Assembly: GCA_963771545.1 (NCBI GenBank)
Contig: CAVYTX010000004.1
Location: 248,001 to 312,000, forward strand
From: CAKZLS01 sp963771545
GTDB taxonomy: Bacteria; Pseudomonadota; Alphaproteobacteria; Rhodospirillales; Defluviicoccaceae
Reading direction: 5' to 3'
Length of the DNA: 64,000 nt
Within the stretch, counting starts at the first letter, position 1, and every line of letters starts with the position of its first letter. The position numbers and the translations under genes are program-made. The notes beneath the pieces were generated by a model. The model did no database searches and was not told where the DNA came from. It saw only the letters and a program-made list of their open reading frames with translations. Shown here piece after piece: positions 43,136-50,883 of the stretch.

Positions 43136-44005
43136 TCAACTCATACCGAGACGCCGGCTCCGAAGCCAAGCCCGGACGAGGAACGCCCCGATCATGGTCA
43201 AGATGAGACCCCCCACGACGATGCTGACGATGACGGAGTAATCGAATTGATATCGCCCGCTCGAGGGATTGTAAATGGTGCAGAACAATCGAACCTTATT
43301 GACCAGGCCGGACCAGCTTTCCAGATTGCCGCGCCGCCCGAACACCAGCTGTTTCAGGGGCTCAACCAGTTGCGGCGTTGCGAAGCTGGCGCCATAGATC
43401 TGGCGATACACCCGTCCCTCCTGATCCAACACGGTGGTCTGTGACATATGATCGAAGCCCTGAGGTCCGGGGAAAAACATGAACCCGAGATCCGTCGCCA
43501 GGCGATCGACCGTATCGGCGTCGGCGCTGAGAAACTCCCAGCCCTCGACGTTCAGTCCACGGCTTCGGGCGAACGCGCGCATCTGCCGCGGCGTGTCCTT
43601 GCGGGCATCGAAGCCCACGGTCACGACGCGGAAGCTATCCTTGCCGAGCGCTTCCTGGGCAACGTCGACGACGTCCGCGAGGGTTTCGGAAACGACGGGG
43701 CAGATGTCCGCGCAACTGGTGTAGATGAGGCTGACGACCAGCGGTTTGCCCCGGTAATCGGCAAGTTGAACTTTTCTGTTGAGGGTGGTTGTGAAGACAT
43801 AGTTGCCGACGGCGCCGCCCACGGCCGCCTGGCTGGCGCGGAGCGCCGCATCTTCGTCGACGCGCCGCCCGTTATTCGAGTCGTCGGCCGCGGCGCCCGC
43901 CACGCTCGAAACGAAGAATGCCAACGCCACGACAATAGCCTTCCGCCAATGCCGTCCGAGCAACGGAGCCGGATAGAACTGGGCGGCGCTGGACTTCATT
44001 CCCAA
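43136..44005 (-). CDS. SCO1/SenC-family copper chaperone
   Basis: A 289-residue SCO protein. A signal anchor (IVVALAFFVSSVAGAAADD) is followed by a thioredoxin-fold domain with the CxxxC copper site (Cys98 and Cys102 in YTSCADICPVVSETLADV) and a conserved His later (GFDHMSQTTVLD). Unusually, a C-terminal membrane helix (VIVSIVVGGLILTMIGAFLV) is also present. SCO proteins load the CuA site of subunit II, and the subunit II gene in this operon has a full CuA motif. It lies between the catalytic subunit and the cytochrome b fusion. Confidence 0.88.
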   Translation of the reverse strand: MGMKSSAAQFYPAPLLGRHWRKAIVVALAFFVSSVAGAAADDSNNGRRVDEDAALRASQAAVGGAVGNYVFTTTLNRKVQLADYRGKPLVVSLIYTSCADICPVVSETLADVVDVAQEALGKDSFRVVTVGFDARKDTPRQMRAFARSRGLNVEGWEFLSADADTVDRLATDLGFMFFPGPQGFDHMSQTTVLDQEGRVYRQIYGASFATPQLVEPLKQLVFGRRGNLESWSGLVNKVRLFCTIYNPSSGRYQFDYSVIVSIVVGGLILTMIGAFLVRAWLRSRRLGMS

Positions 44006-44083
44006 TTCCTCGAGTCACCGTTCAGATCGTCATCAACGGGAAGGAGAAGGGGGCACGGATCCACCGCGCCCCCGTTCAACCGT

Positions 44084-45781
44084 TTAGCTGAGCGGCCAAA
44101 CCTCCGAGAGGTACTTCCAATTGATGAAATAGTAGAGGACGAAAGCGAGGAAGAAGACCGACACCAGGACAATGGTCCCGGGCAACTTCAAGTGCGTCTC
44201 GCCGCCGTAGTTGGCGACCGCCGCGCCGCCGCCTTGAAAGACGACGGGGTTGGCCCTCGCCTCGGCTTCGCCCCGCTTCTTGCCGAACAGGATCGAACCG
44301 ACAACGATCACGATGTACATGATGCCGCCGACCGACGCGATGATGGCGAAAATGCCGTTGAGCCCCATCATCAGGAACGCGGCCGCCGGGAAGTCGTACG
44401 GCATCAGCGCGTCGATTCCCGTAATATCCCAGTCCCGGCGCGGAACGCCAAGGGTGCCGGCGCCCATCATGAACAGCGAGATGCCCATGACGCCGATGCC
44501 AAACAGGTAGGGCTGCCATTTCGCCCATTTCACCAGCACCAAATCGCGCCGGAAGATCAGCGGAACCAGCAGGTAGGTCACCGCCATGAACGCGAGGGTG
44601 GTTCCGGCCACCACGGTTGCGTGGAAATGACCCGGCACATAGATGGTATTGTGCATGATGAGGTTGAGCTGCTCGGTGCCGAGCACGACGCCCGAAATGC
44701 CGCCGAGAAATCCGAACATGACCACCGACAGCACCATTCCCGAAAACGCCGGGTTGCCCCACGGCGCCTTCCTGAGCCAGCCGAACACGCCTTCGGTAAA
44801 GCCGTTACGGCGTTGCGCCGCCTCGATCGCGCCCGGAACACTCAAGCCATGGATCATGCTGCCGAGCACCGCCAGATAAATGGCGTAGCTGGTGTTGAAG
44901 ATCTTGAACTCGGAGGAAATCCCGGGCTCGACCAACAAGTGGTGCGCGGAGGCGAGTTGAAGGAACAGAATGTAAAGCAAGAAGGCGCCGCGGCTGACCT
45001 TCTCGGACAGAGGCTTCGCCCCCAGGACCAGCGCGGCAATCGTGTACCAGACGGCCACGTGAGTGGCGACGTTGACCTGCTGGGACGAATGGCCCAACCC
45101 CCACCAAATCGTTTTGTACATCAGGGAATCGATGTGGCTGACGAGACCGATCGACCACAAGTAGGTGGGGATCAGGATGATCGCGCCGGAGGCGATTGTG
45201 AATACGGCGATGATCGCCGCCGTGATGGCGCCGAACGTCACCAGCGGCACCGATCCTTCGTACGTGCGCTCCTGCCTGGCGATCACCAGGGTGCCGAAGA
45301 AGACGAACACGGCGATCAGGGCTCCGACCGCGAACAGGATGAGGCCAAGATAAAAATGCGGCGCCGCCGGCATCGGAACGTACGAGGTGAACATGACGCT
45401 CGATTCGCCCTGCAGCACCGCCACGTTCGCCATCAACGCTCCGAACAGCATCAAGCCAAAGGCCGCCCACGCGATCTTGGGCGTCGCGAGACGGCAATTC
45501 AACAAAACCGCCGACGCGAAATAGAGGACGGCGATCTCGAAGAACAGGATCCAGAACAGCAGCACATCGGCGCCGTGAGCCGTGAGCGCCAGATAGAACC
45601 ATTCCGGGCCCAGCAAATGAACGGCCGGCCAGCGGGTGAGCGCCACCGCCAATCCGAACAGACCGCCGATGGCGAGAAAGACCACCGCGACGACGGCGTT
45701 GGCCTTGATCAGGGTTTCCGCGGCTCCGTGAATCTTGAGACCGGTCTCCGGACAGGTCCTGAATATCGCAGACAATGCCAT
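44084..45781 (-). CDS. Heme-copper oxidoreductase subunit I, eNOR-like (probable NO reductase)
   Basis: A 565-residue, 12-14 helix protein with all six metal ligands: His69 and His387 for the low-spin heme, His385 for the high-spin heme, and His231, His280, His281 for CuB. In oxidases the motif at His231 is H-P-E-V-Y with a Tyr cross-linked to His. Here it is H-S-S-Q-Q (residues 231-235), so the Tyr is replaced by Gln. This fits the proposed eNOR-type nitric oxide reductases, and the gene sits in a nir cluster under an NNR-type box. NO reduction is therefore likely; oxygen reduction is not excluded by sequence alone. Confidence 0.82.
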   Translation of the reverse strand: MALSAIFRTCPETGLKIHGAAETLIKANAVVAVVFLAIGGLFGLAVALTRWPAVHLLGPEWFYLALTAHGADVLLFWILFFEIAVLYFASAVLLNCRLATPKIAWAAFGLMLFGALMANVAVLQGESSVMFTSYVPMPAAPHFYLGLILFAVGALIAVFVFFGTLVIARQERTYEGSVPLVTFGAITAAIIAVFTIASGAIILIPTYLWSIGLVSHIDSLMYKTIWWGLGHSSQQVNVATHVAVWYTIAALVLGAKPLSEKVSRGAFLLYILFLQLASAHHLLVEPGISSEFKIFNTSYAIYLAVLGSMIHGLSVPGAIEAAQRRNGFTEGVFGWLRKAPWGNPAFSGMVLSVVMFGFLGGISGVVLGTEQLNLIMHNTIYVPGHFHATVVAGTTLAFMAVTYLLVPLIFRRDLVLVKWAKWQPYLFGIGVMGISLFMMGAGTLGVPRRDWDITGIDALMPYDFPAAAFLMMGLNGIFAIIASVGGIMYIVIVVGSILFGKKRGEAEARANPVVFQGGGAAVANYGGETHLKLPGTIVLVSVFFLAFVLYYFINWKYLSEVWPLS

Positions 45782-45792
45782 GACCGTTTCCC

Positions 45793-46335
45793 TTATTTGT
45801 CGACGACGTAGATCTTGCCGAGCATCTGGCTGTGACCTATGCCGCAGTATTCGTTACAGACCACGCCGAATTCGCCCGCTTTGTCGGGCTTGATGGTGAC
45901 GACCATCTCGTATTCCGGGTGGACCTGAATGTTGATGTTGGTCGGCTGCAGGGAGAACCCGTGAAGCCAATCCAACGAAGAAAGGTGTAAACGATAAGTT
46001 TGCCCCTTCTCCAATTCCAGAACCGGCCACCACTCCCAAAGTCGCGCCATCAAGTAGGCATCGCCGCCGGGGGTCGGCCGGACCACCGGGATTCCGGTGT
46101 CTCCTTCCTCGCGCACCTTGAATTCATCCGCCCATGCCTCGACCCGCTCGGCGTACGCGTCGGGGTTGACCCGATAGGCTTCGTTGGAAAGGTTTTGCTC
46201 GCCGGTGGCGTGCCAGTACACCATGGTGAAAAACATCACCAAGCCCCAAACGAAAGCAACGAGGATCCAAATCAACTCGAACCCGTGGAGCGGCTCTTTC
46301 CACCACAGTCTCGTTTCCGGAGAAGTTAACGCCAT
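45793..46335 (-). CDS. Heme-copper oxidoreductase subunit II with CuA site
   Basis: A 180-residue cupredoxin subunit with one N-terminal membrane helix (ELIWILVAFVWGLVMFFTMV). The binuclear CuA site is complete: His125 (WLHGFSL), Cys160, Cys164, His168 and Met171 in VCNEYCGIGHSQMLG. It should receive electrons from a soluble cytochrome or cupredoxin and pass them to subunit I, whose gene begins 12 bases downstream. CuA sites depend on SCO-type chaperones, consistent with the SCO gene in the operon. Confidence 0.9.
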   Translation of the reverse strand: MALTSPETRLWWKEPLHGFELIWILVAFVWGLVMFFTMVYWHATGEQNLSNEAYRVNPDAYAERVEAWADEFKVREEGDTGIPVVRPTPGGDAYLMARLWEWWPVLELEKGQTYRLHLSSLDWLHGFSLQPTNINIQVHPEYEMVVTIKPDKAGEFGVVCNEYCGIGHSQMLGKIYVVDK

Positions 46336-46347
46336 GACCGCCTCCCT

Positions 46348-46542
46348 CTAAAATGGCGAAATGGGGATCAGGACGATATCCATGATGCCCCAAATGATGT
46401 AGAGCACCGCCGGAATGGCGACCCCGAGAAACAGGAGGAGAAACGGGTTGTCTATTAGGCTTTGCATGAACGGAATCCGTTCATGCTCTCCCCCTTCCGG
46501 ACCCGTCCCGGGCTGCGTGATCTGAGATCTATCGTCGGTCAT
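46348..46542 (-). CDS. Small single-helix membrane protein, first gene of the NO-reductase operon
   Basis: A 64-residue protein with a polar N-terminus and one membrane helix (FLLLFLGVAIPAVLYIIWGI). The ATG at 46542 is chosen because the residues before it lack similarity to anything and would extend the leader. It is followed by subunit II after 12 bases and preceded by an NNR-type box at 46654-46667. Many small HCO operons start with such a helix, likely a structural or assembly subunit. Function is not established. Confidence 0.7.
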   Translation of the reverse strand: MTDDRSQITQPGTGPEGGEHERIPFMQSLIDNPFLLLFLGVAIPAVLYIIWGIMDIVLIPISPF

Positions 46543-46653
46543 GAATCCAGACGCCTCCTTCCGCCGTAACCGCGCGGTCCGTGTCATGTCGAGACCGCGC
46601 GCGCACTCCCAATATTGGACTGATACGATAGGTCGGAGTTTCCTCTAGGGTCC

Positions 46654-46667
46654 TTGACCTTGGTCAA
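46654..46667 (-). promoter_or_regulatory. FNR/NNR-type box of the NO-reductase operon
   Basis: TTGAC-CTTG-GTCAA is a perfect dyad. Its centre at 46660.5 predicts a transcription start near 46619 on the minus strand, about 77 bases before the small-subunit ATG at 46542. It lies in the 134-bp gap after the gene at 46677 and contains no other coding sequence. Confidence 0.78.
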
Positions 46668-46676
46668 GAATACCGG

Positions 46677-46877
46677 TCATTCACCGAGCAGGTTTTGCAT
46701 CAGCGGAAATGTGACGAGGCCGAGGCCCAGAAGGATGAAGAAGAAAACGATCGTACGCTGCGCGAACGGCCGGCCGCGCTTCCGCTCGATCCCGACCAGG
46801 ATCCGATCGGAGAGGAAATAGAGGACGATTCCGACGGCAATCAAGTAAACGGCGGCCATGGCGCTATCGACCGGCAC
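46677..46877 (-). CDS. Small two-helix membrane protein
   Basis: A 66-residue protein with two hydrophobic helices (AAVYLIAVGIVLYFLSDRIL and TIVFFFILLGLGLVTFPLMQ) separated by a basic loop (ERKRGRPFAQR). The start may be the first Met or the Met at 46859. It is the last gene of the hemA-hemerythrin run and lies 40 bases after the second hemerythrin. It resembles the small membrane proteins common in respiratory operons, but no function can be named. Confidence 0.65.
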   Translation of the reverse strand: MPVDSAMAAVYLIAVGIVLYFLSDRILVGIERKRGRPFAQRTIVFFFILLGLGLVTFPLMQNLLGE

Positions 46878-46916
46878 GATTGGCGCCGGGACGGCGCTCC
46901 GGGAGAGTTTGCCTCG

Positions 46917-47324
46917 TCATGTCCGCGCCGGGCTCAGGTAGGGTTTGTAGTGCATGTCGACTTTGAGAATATGCTCGACAAGCCAGTAGTTGAGCAACTC
47001 CATGATCTCCTGGCTGATATTGGGGTCGGCCGTTTGCTGGTAGGCCTCGTGCAGTTCCCTGAGCTGGTCCTCGACAACCCGGTGCGCTTCACGATGACCT
47101 TCGAGTCGGGGATATCCGTGGCGATCCATGAGCGCCTCCTCGCGCTCGAAGTGCATACAAGCATAGTCCACCAATGTATTGACAAGGCGTCCGACGGCTC
47201 GCTCGTCGCGCCCCGCCAGCTTGGCGTCGTCGACGGGGTTCATGAGACTGATGATCACCACATGATCGGCGTCCAGAACATCGACCCCGACACTGTAATC
47301 CTCTTTCCACGTAATAAGCGCCAT
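46917..47324 (-). CDS. Bacteriohemerythrin (second of pair)
   Basis: A 135-residue hemerythrin. Ligand segments are VGVDVLDADHVVIISLMN (His), YACMHFEREEALMDRH (His, Glu), EGHREAHRVVEDQL (His, His) and LVEHILKVDMHYKPYL (His, Asp). The ATG at 47324 is the first codon in the conserved frame. It follows the paralogue at 47363 by 38 bases; both are probably transcribed from the hemA promoter. O2 or NO binding is the family property; which one matters here is unknown. Confidence 0.87.
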   Translation of the reverse strand: MALITWKEDYSVGVDVLDADHVVIISLMNPVDDAKLAGRDERAVGRLVNTLVDYACMHFEREEALMDRHGYPRLEGHREAHRVVEDQLRELHEAYQQTADPNISQEIMELLNYWLVEHILKVDMHYKPYLSPART

Positions 47325-47362
47325 CGTCCCACTCCCGTCCGGCGGTTTCATCCTGGCGCCGG

Positions 47363-47764
47363 TTATTTGGCCATCGCGCTCATTTTCTTGTCGCTGGTGG
47401 TCACGTGATCTGTAATCCACTGCTTCAGTCTCATCTGCAGCTTGTCGGTGGGCTGCGCTTCGGGGGCGTTCTCGTATTCCGTAATGGCGTCCACGAGGTC
47501 GTCGAGCAACGTTTCGTGAGCCTTCTTGTGCTCGGCGAAATGGGGATACTTCTTGTCCTTCATGAATTTTTCCTCGAGCGCGAAATGGGCCTCCATGCGC
47601 GCGTGAATCTCGCCGAGGCACGCCTCGATCTTTTCCTTTTCGTCCTCGCTCTCGAAATCCTCGAGCAGTTCGTTGATCTGAGCAAACAGGTTCTGATGCT
47701 CGAAATCGAGGACAGGAATGCCGATGCGATGGTCCTCGGTCCATTCAAGAAGCAGGGTCTTCAT
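47363..47764 (-). CDS. Bacteriohemerythrin (first of pair)
   Basis: A 133-residue hemerythrin: IGIPVLDFEHQNLFAQINEL (His), MEAHFALEEKFMK (His, Glu), FAEHKKAHETLLDDL (His, His) and WITDHVTTSDKKM (His, Asp). All di-iron ligands are in place. It lies 57 bases after hemA on the same strand. It is more similar in pattern to the hemerythrin at 40609 than to its neighbour, suggesting that the family was expanded within the denitrification cluster. Confidence 0.88.
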   Translation of the reverse strand: MKTLLLEWTEDHRIGIPVLDFEHQNLFAQINELLEDFESEDEKEKIEACLGEIHARMEAHFALEEKFMKDKKYPHFAEHKKAHETLLDDLVDAITEYENAPEAQPTDKLQMRLKQWITDHVTTSDKKMSAMAK

Positions 47765-47821
47765 GGGAAACCCCCCATTCCGCCGATTGTCTCGTTTCGG
47801 TTTGTTAGACGACCGATCTTT

Positions 47822-49033
47822 CTATGCGGCCTCCCTGAGGCCCAACCGCCGCCAGACCTCCCCGATTGCCGCGACCAGGTGATCCATGTCGGCGTCGGTG
47901 TGCAGCGGCGTCGGCGTGAACCGCAGGCGTTCGGTGCCGCGCGCCACGGTCGGAAAATTGATCGGCTGCACATAGACGCCGTGATGTTCGATGAGCTGGT
48001 CGCTGGCCTGTTTGCACAGCACCGGATCGCCCACCAGCACCGGCACGATGTGGCTGACCGAATCGATCAGCGGGATGCCGATCTCGGCGAACCGCCGTTT
48101 CAGGGTCGCCGCCCGCTCCTGATGGCGCTCGCGAACCTCGTTATGGGCCTTGAGGTGGCGCACGCTGGCCAGCGCGCCGGCGGCCACCGCCGGCGGCATG
48201 GCGCTGGAAAAGATGAACCCATTGCCGTAGGACCGCACGAAATCGCACAGCGCCGCCGATCCGGCGATGTAGCCGCCCACCACCCCGAAGGCCTTGGCGA
48301 GCGTCCCCTGGATGACGGTGAGGCGGTGCATCTGGTGGTCGCGCTCGGCGACCCCGGCGCCCCTCGGCCCATACATGCCGACCGCGTGGACCTCGTCCAG
48401 GAACGTCATGGCGTGGTACCGCTCGGCGAGGTCGCAGATGTCCTCGATGGGGGCGATGTCGCCGTCCATGGAATACACCGACTCGAACGCCACCAGCTTC
48501 GGCCGGTCCGGCTCGGCGGCGGCGAGGACGCGCTCCAGATCCGCCATGTCGTTGTGCCGGAAGATGCGTTTCTCGGCCTTGGAATGGACGATGCCCTCGA
48601 TCATCGAGTTGTGATTGTTGGCGTCGGACACCACCAGGCAGTCCGGCAGCATCCGGCAAAGCGTGCTGAGCGCGGTCATGTTGGCCGTCCACCCCGACCC
48701 GAAGATCAGCGCCGCCTCGGTGCGGTGCAGGTCGGCCAACTCGGTCTCCAGCAGAACATGGAAATGGTTGGTGCCGGAGATGTTGCGGGTGCCGCCGGCG
48801 CCGGCGCCGCAGCGCTCGATTGCCTCGTGCATGGCGTTGAGCACGACAGGATGCTGGCCCATGCCCAGATAGTCGTTGGAGCACCACACCGTGACCTCGC
48901 TCCGCCGGCCGTTCCCATGCCAGGTCGCCCGGGGAAAACTTCCCGCCCGCCGCTCCAGATCCACAAACACCCGATACCGGCCCTCCTGCCTGAGCACGCC
49001 AACCTGGGTCGCGAAAAAGCGTTGATAATCCAT
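47822..49033 (-). CDS. hemA: 5-aminolevulinate synthase
   Basis: ALAS condenses glycine and succinyl-CoA, the first step of tetrapyrrole synthesis in alphaproteobacteria. The 403-aa PLP enzyme has CSNDYLGMGQHPVVLNAMHE, GTRNISGTNHFHVLLETELA, the Asp of FLDEVHAVGMYGPRGAG and the PLP lysine in GTLAKAFGVVGGYIAG. The ATG at 49033 (MDYQRFFATQVG) matches the family start. An FNR/NNR-type box about 80 bases upstream links it to nitrogen-oxide or anaerobic control, so heme and heme d1 supply would rise with nir expression. Whether another hemA exists elsewhere cannot be seen. Confidence 0.95.
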   Translation of the reverse strand: MDYQRFFATQVGVLRQEGRYRVFVDLERRAGSFPRATWHGNGRRSEVTVWCSNDYLGMGQHPVVLNAMHEAIERCGAGAGGTRNISGTNHFHVLLETELADLHRTEAALIFGSGWTANMTALSTLCRMLPDCLVVSDANNHNSMIEGIVHSKAEKRIFRHNDMADLERVLAAAEPDRPKLVAFESVYSMDGDIAPIEDICDLAERYHAMTFLDEVHAVGMYGPRGAGVAERDHQMHRLTVIQGTLAKAFGVVGGYIAGSAALCDFVRSYGNGFIFSSAMPPAVAAGALASVRHLKAHNEVRERHQERAATLKRRFAEIGIPLIDSVSHIVPVLVGDPVLCKQASDQLIEHHGVYVQPINFPTVARGTERLRFTPTPLHTDADMDHLVAAIGEVWRRLGLREAA

Positions 49034-49106
49034 GCCCGCTCCCTTTCGTTCGCCGGTCTTGCCGGCACCTTTGACCAAACCTTATGAAGCTCCGGTTTTC
49101 TCCGCC

Positions 49107-49120
49107 TTGACCATCATCAA
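49107..49120 (-). promoter_or_regulatory. FNR/NNR-type box upstream of hemA
   Basis: TTGAC-CATC-ATCAA matches the FNR/NNR dyad at all ten half-site positions allowed for the group. The centre at 49113.5 predicts a start near 49072 on the minus strand, 39 bases before the hemA ATG at 49033. It lies in the short gap between hemA and the Crp/Fnr-type regulator gene at 49164. Confidence 0.72.
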
Positions 49121-49163
49121 GAACCAACCAGCAGCCGCTCGCCGCAACATACCCGACCCCCAT

Positions 49164-49856
49164 CTACATGCCGCAGAAACGCCGAAGTTTTGCGATATTT
49201 TCGATCAGCATAACGTCGCCGCGGCTTTCGACACCGAGCTCCGCCAACCGGGACAACGCGCGTGAAAGACTCTCTGGCGCGATGCCGATGCGGCTGGCGA
49301 TGAGGCTCTTGGGATAGGGCAGTTTCACCGTTGCCGAGCCGGCTTCGCCGGAGCTCAGATTGACGATGTAACAGGCGAGACGCTGGGCTGGCGACTGTGC
49401 CTTGAGCTGCCACAGCTCGCCCATCAGGCGCAGCTGCCACCGTCCCATGGAAGCCAGCATTTTCAGCGCCAACGTCCGGTTTTCGCTGAGCTTGCGGAGA
49501 AAGATGGCGGCATCGATCCTGACGAGGCGGGCGCCGGCCATGGCATCGGCGTTGACCGGAAACCGTCCGGAGGCAAAGATGGCGGCCTCGGCGAACGACG
49601 TTCCGGCGCCAACGATTTCGATGATGGTTTCGCTGCCGTCCTCCAGCAGAGCGAACAGCCTGACGGCTCCCTCGACGACCACGTAGAACCGGTCGGCGGG
49701 ATCGCCGGCCAGGAACAGGGACGTGTCTTCGGGGTAGGTCTGAACCATGGCGCCGTCCAAAAGATCGGCGACGTCCTCCTTCGCCAACTCGCCGAACAGC
49801 GGCGTTTGGAAAACGACGCCCAAATCGGCCGGCGAGATGGAGGCTGGGTGTTTCAT
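49164..49856 (-). CDS. Crp/Fnr-family regulator, DNR/NnrR-like
   Basis: A 230-residue regulator with an N-terminal cyclic-nucleotide-type sensor domain (FLAGDPADRFYVVVEGAVRL, GTSFAEAAIFASGRFPVNAD) and a C-terminal winged helix (SLIASRIGIAPESLSRALSR). The E-S-L-S-R recognition segment is the FNR/DNR type that reads TTGA half-sites, matching the boxes at 37280, 37332, 46654 and 49107. No N-terminal cysteines are present, so it is more like heme-based NO sensors (DNR) than FNR. Its gene precedes hemA on the same strand. Confidence 0.85.
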   Translation of the reverse strand: MKHPASISPADLGVVFQTPLFGELAKEDVADLLDGAMVQTYPEDTSLFLAGDPADRFYVVVEGAVRLFALLEDGSETIIEIVGAGTSFAEAAIFASGRFPVNADAMAGARLVRIDAAIFLRKLSENRTLALKMLASMGRWQLRLMGELWQLKAQSPAQRLACYIVNLSSGEAGSATVKLPYPKSLIASRIGIAPESLSRALSRLAELGVESRGDVMLIENIAKLRRFCGM

Positions 49857-49901
49857 GGCCGCGTTCGAGCCTGGAAATCTGGATCCAACATAGCGTGTCC
49901 G

Positions 49902-50615
49902 CTAAACACGCTGTCTGGCGCTTTCGCAGAAATTGCGCAGCGCGGCGACATCGCCTATCCGAATGACATCGCTGGCGCGATGGTAGCTCACTCCAAGGGC
50001 CTGAATCTTGAGAAACGCGCGCGATAGGGTTTCGGGCTGCATACCCAGCTCGTTGGCCAGAAGCTTCTTTCCATAGGACAGACGGATTTCCGCCGAACCG
50101 TTTCCGGCATGGGCGTTTTTTCCGCCCTCCGCGTACCTGAGGAGATAGGCGGCCAATCGCTGCGCGGAGGTTTTCATTTTCAGATCCATGATCTGGCGGA
50201 CCTGACCACGAAGCTGCATGGACATCTGGCCCAACAGGGACAGGACCAAATCGAACCTCTGTTCCAGCAGGGTGCACAGCGGCCGGCCCGGGATGGCCAC
50301 GATGTGGGCCGGTTCGAGCACTTCCGCCGTTACCGGGTAAGACCCCTGGCCGCAGATACAGGCCTCGGCAAAGGTTTCCCCGGGACCTGCGATCCTGGCG
50401 ATGCGCGACAGGCCACCCTCGTCGTCGAGGTAGAGCGCCACGTGACCGTCCATGATCACGAAGAACCGCTCAGCGGGATCGCCCGCCCGAAACAGGATAT
50501 CCCCGCTCTGATACGACTCCTCTGTCACCTCTTGGAGAATCAGCGAGATGTCTTCTTCCGGCAGCCCCGAGCACAGGGTGCATTCGCACAGCTTTGTTTT
50601 GAGCGCTTTGTTCAA
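49902..50615 (-). CDS. Crp/Fnr-family regulator with N-terminal CxCx2C
   Basis: A 237-residue Crp/Fnr protein. Sensor domain: ILFRAGDPAERFFVIMDGHV and PGETFAEACICGQGSYPVTA. Winged helix: KLLANELGMQPETLSRAFLK, with the E-T-L-S-R residues of FNR-like recognition helices. Cysteines at 10, 12 and 15 (KLCECTLCSGL) and at 86 and 88 could hold an iron-sulfur cluster, but the spacing is not that of E. coli FNR (Cys20, 23, 29 and 122). It may be the oxygen sensor working beside the DNR-like paralogue encoded next to it. Confidence 0.83.
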   Translation of the reverse strand: MNKALKTKLCECTLCSGLPEEDISLILQEVTEESYQSGDILFRAGDPAERFFVIMDGHVALYLDDEGGLSRIARIAGPGETFAEACICGQGSYPVTAEVLEPAHIVAIPGRPLCTLLEQRFDLVLSLLGQMSMQLRGQVRQIMDLKMKTSAQRLAAYLLRYAEGGKNAHAGNGSAEIRLSYGKKLLANELGMQPETLSRAFLKIQALGVSYHRASDVIRIGDVAALRNFCESARQRV

Positions 50616-50705
50616 CGACGTTCTCTAATCCGACCGCTCCCCCACCTCGGTGATGATATACCGCTCCGCTCGGAAATGCAGCGATTTCTCGCCACATTCC
50701 GAGAT

Positions 50706-50719
50706 GTGACCAAGATCAA
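50706..50719. promoter_or_regulatory. Weak FNR-type box in the regulator/DUF2249 intergenic region
   Basis: GTGAC-CAAG-ATCAA has one mismatch to the TTGAC-N4-ATCAA pattern. It lies between the divergent genes at 50615 (minus) and 50884 (plus) and could serve either. The 268-bp gap holds no other feature I can support. Confidence 0.45.
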
Positions 50720-50883
50720 TGCCGGGATGAGCGGAAGGCCGTATTCTCAGCGCCCCTTAACGATACGAAGGACAGTCAGTCAACGCGTTTCGAGCCGTGA
50801 CAGCCACGTCGAATTCACCGAAAATGAACGGAGCGTTTACGAATCTTGGCCGCTTGCGGCCGCGGGTTGAGGAGGGATCGATA

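Noticed and set aside
44084..46335. Ordinary cytochrome c oxidase
   Set aside because: CuA and metal ligands fit, but the catalytic Tyr is replaced by Gln, and the gene lies in a nitrite-reduction cluster under an NNR-type box.
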